Positions 14,559-14,639 of a stretch of 14,639 bases of DNA are shown piece after piece. Numbering within the stretch: the first letter of the stretch is position 1; each line of letters begins with the position of its first letter. The DNA is from UBA4408 sp002389785 (GTDB lineage: Bacteria > Bacteroidota > Bacteroidia > UBA4408): positions 1 to 14,639 of the forward strand of contig DAORJK010000033.1 in the NCBI GenBank assembly GCA_035438985.1, read 5' to 3'. A program made the translations under genes and the position numbers. Below the pieces are notes generated by a model, which worked only from the letters and a program-made list of their open reading frames with translations, was not told where the DNA came from and did not search any database.

Positions 14559-14639
14559 GGCGCCATAGTTCAACGGATACCTGCCTGCCGTAACAAGGAC
14601 TTGCGCAACGGCAGGCAGGGAATAGGAGTTTCCTAAACT
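14559..14639 (+). tRNA. tRNA-Arg(CCU), D-arm interrupted by a 40-bp insert, cut by window end
   Basis: The acceptor strand GGCGCCA (14559-14565), U8 A9, the D-stem half GTTC (14568-14571) and D-loop AACGGATA (14572-14579) are normal. Nucleotide 22 onward resumes at 14620. GAAT completes the D-stem (G-U, U-A, U-A, C-G). A26 is followed by anticodon-stem half GGAGT, loop TTCCTAA with anticodon CCT (14632-14634), and ACT of the 3' stem half. Bases 14580-14619 are foreign to a tRNA and form an inverted repeat. The variable, T and 3' acceptor parts are beyond the window, so I cannot say whether the rest is intact. It could be a functional tRNA with an extra hairpin on its D-arm, or a pseudogene. 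Confidence 0.75.
14580..14619. repeat. 40-bp palindromic element inside tRNA-Arg
   Basis: The arms CCTGCCTGCCGT (14580-14591) and ACGGCAGGCAGG (14608-14619) are perfect 12-bp inverted repeats around a 16-nt centre (14592-14607). The centre contains CAA/TTG that can pair again, and TTGCGCAA overlaps the right arm. The element is much GC-richer than its surroundings. Given the expected tRNA sequence its borders are unambiguous, because shifting by one base either way breaks the tRNA. It resembles small palindromic repeat elements that insert inside genes. No second copy is in this window. Confidence 0.75.

Noticed and set aside
14580..14619. Reading the tRNA-Arg insert as a group I or group II intron
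   Set aside because: Forty bases is far too short for a self-splicing intron, and the position (21/22) is not the anticodon loop, where bacterial tRNA introns occur.
1..14639. CRISPR array, replication origin or rRNA
   Set aside because: I saw no regularly spaced repeat array, no DnaA-box cluster and no rRNA sequence anywhere in the window.

Overview
The window looks like a chromosome segment of an AT-rich, probably environmental member of the Bacteroidota. Three things point there. The clusters are typical of the phylum: ftsX, then a DUF3098 protein, then uppP; a DUF3108 secreted protein; and a LeuRS with a long insertion after the HIGH motif. Several starts have phylum-type promoters (TTG, about 19 bp, TAnnTTTG). 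Genes generally lack Shine-Dalgarno sequences. No genus can be named from the sequence alone.

Left part (1-3566) is accessory DNA. Bases 1-55 are the end of an IS21-like element with two tandem GGTGGTCA-type repeats. It abuts a membrane-protein gene that has lost its start (about 56-733). A convergent gene of unknown function follows (741-1568, minus). Then come a small excisionase-like DNA-binding protein and a tyrosine recombinase, overlapping by ATGA. The recombinase lies beside the 3' end of a tRNA-Leu(CAA) gene (3567-3650, minus), the classic arrangement of an element integrated at a tRNA gene. A strong intrinsic terminator sits between the recombinase and the tRNA.

Middle part (3567-9538, all minus strand) is core chromosome, read leuS, DUF3108 exported protein, kynA (tryptophan 2,3-dioxygenase), metF (methylenetetrahydrofolate reductase), tRNA-Leu. 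kynA has its own good promoter, with a perfect 18-bp palindrome abutting its -33 element. leuS has a leader containing a 15-bp hairpin.

Right part (9764-14639, plus strand) starts at a divergent promoter region shared with leuS. It carries ftsX (division/cell-wall hydrolase control), a small DUF3098 membrane protein, uppP (lipid carrier recycling for peptidoglycan), a SpoU/TrmH-family RNA methyltransferase and, from its own promoter, metG (methionyl-tRNA synthetase). Much of the core DNA serves translation (LeuRS, MetRS, two tRNAs, an RNA methyltransferase) and envelope growth.

The most unusual feature is at the right edge. Eighteen bases after metG a tRNA-Arg(CCU) gene begins. Its D-arm is split exactly between nucleotides 21 and 22 by a 40-bp element with 12-bp perfect inverted repeats. 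Removing the 40 bp restores a normal tRNA sequence as far as the window goes. This looks like a small palindromic element inserted in a tRNA gene, in a position where it would form an extra hairpin on the D-arm.
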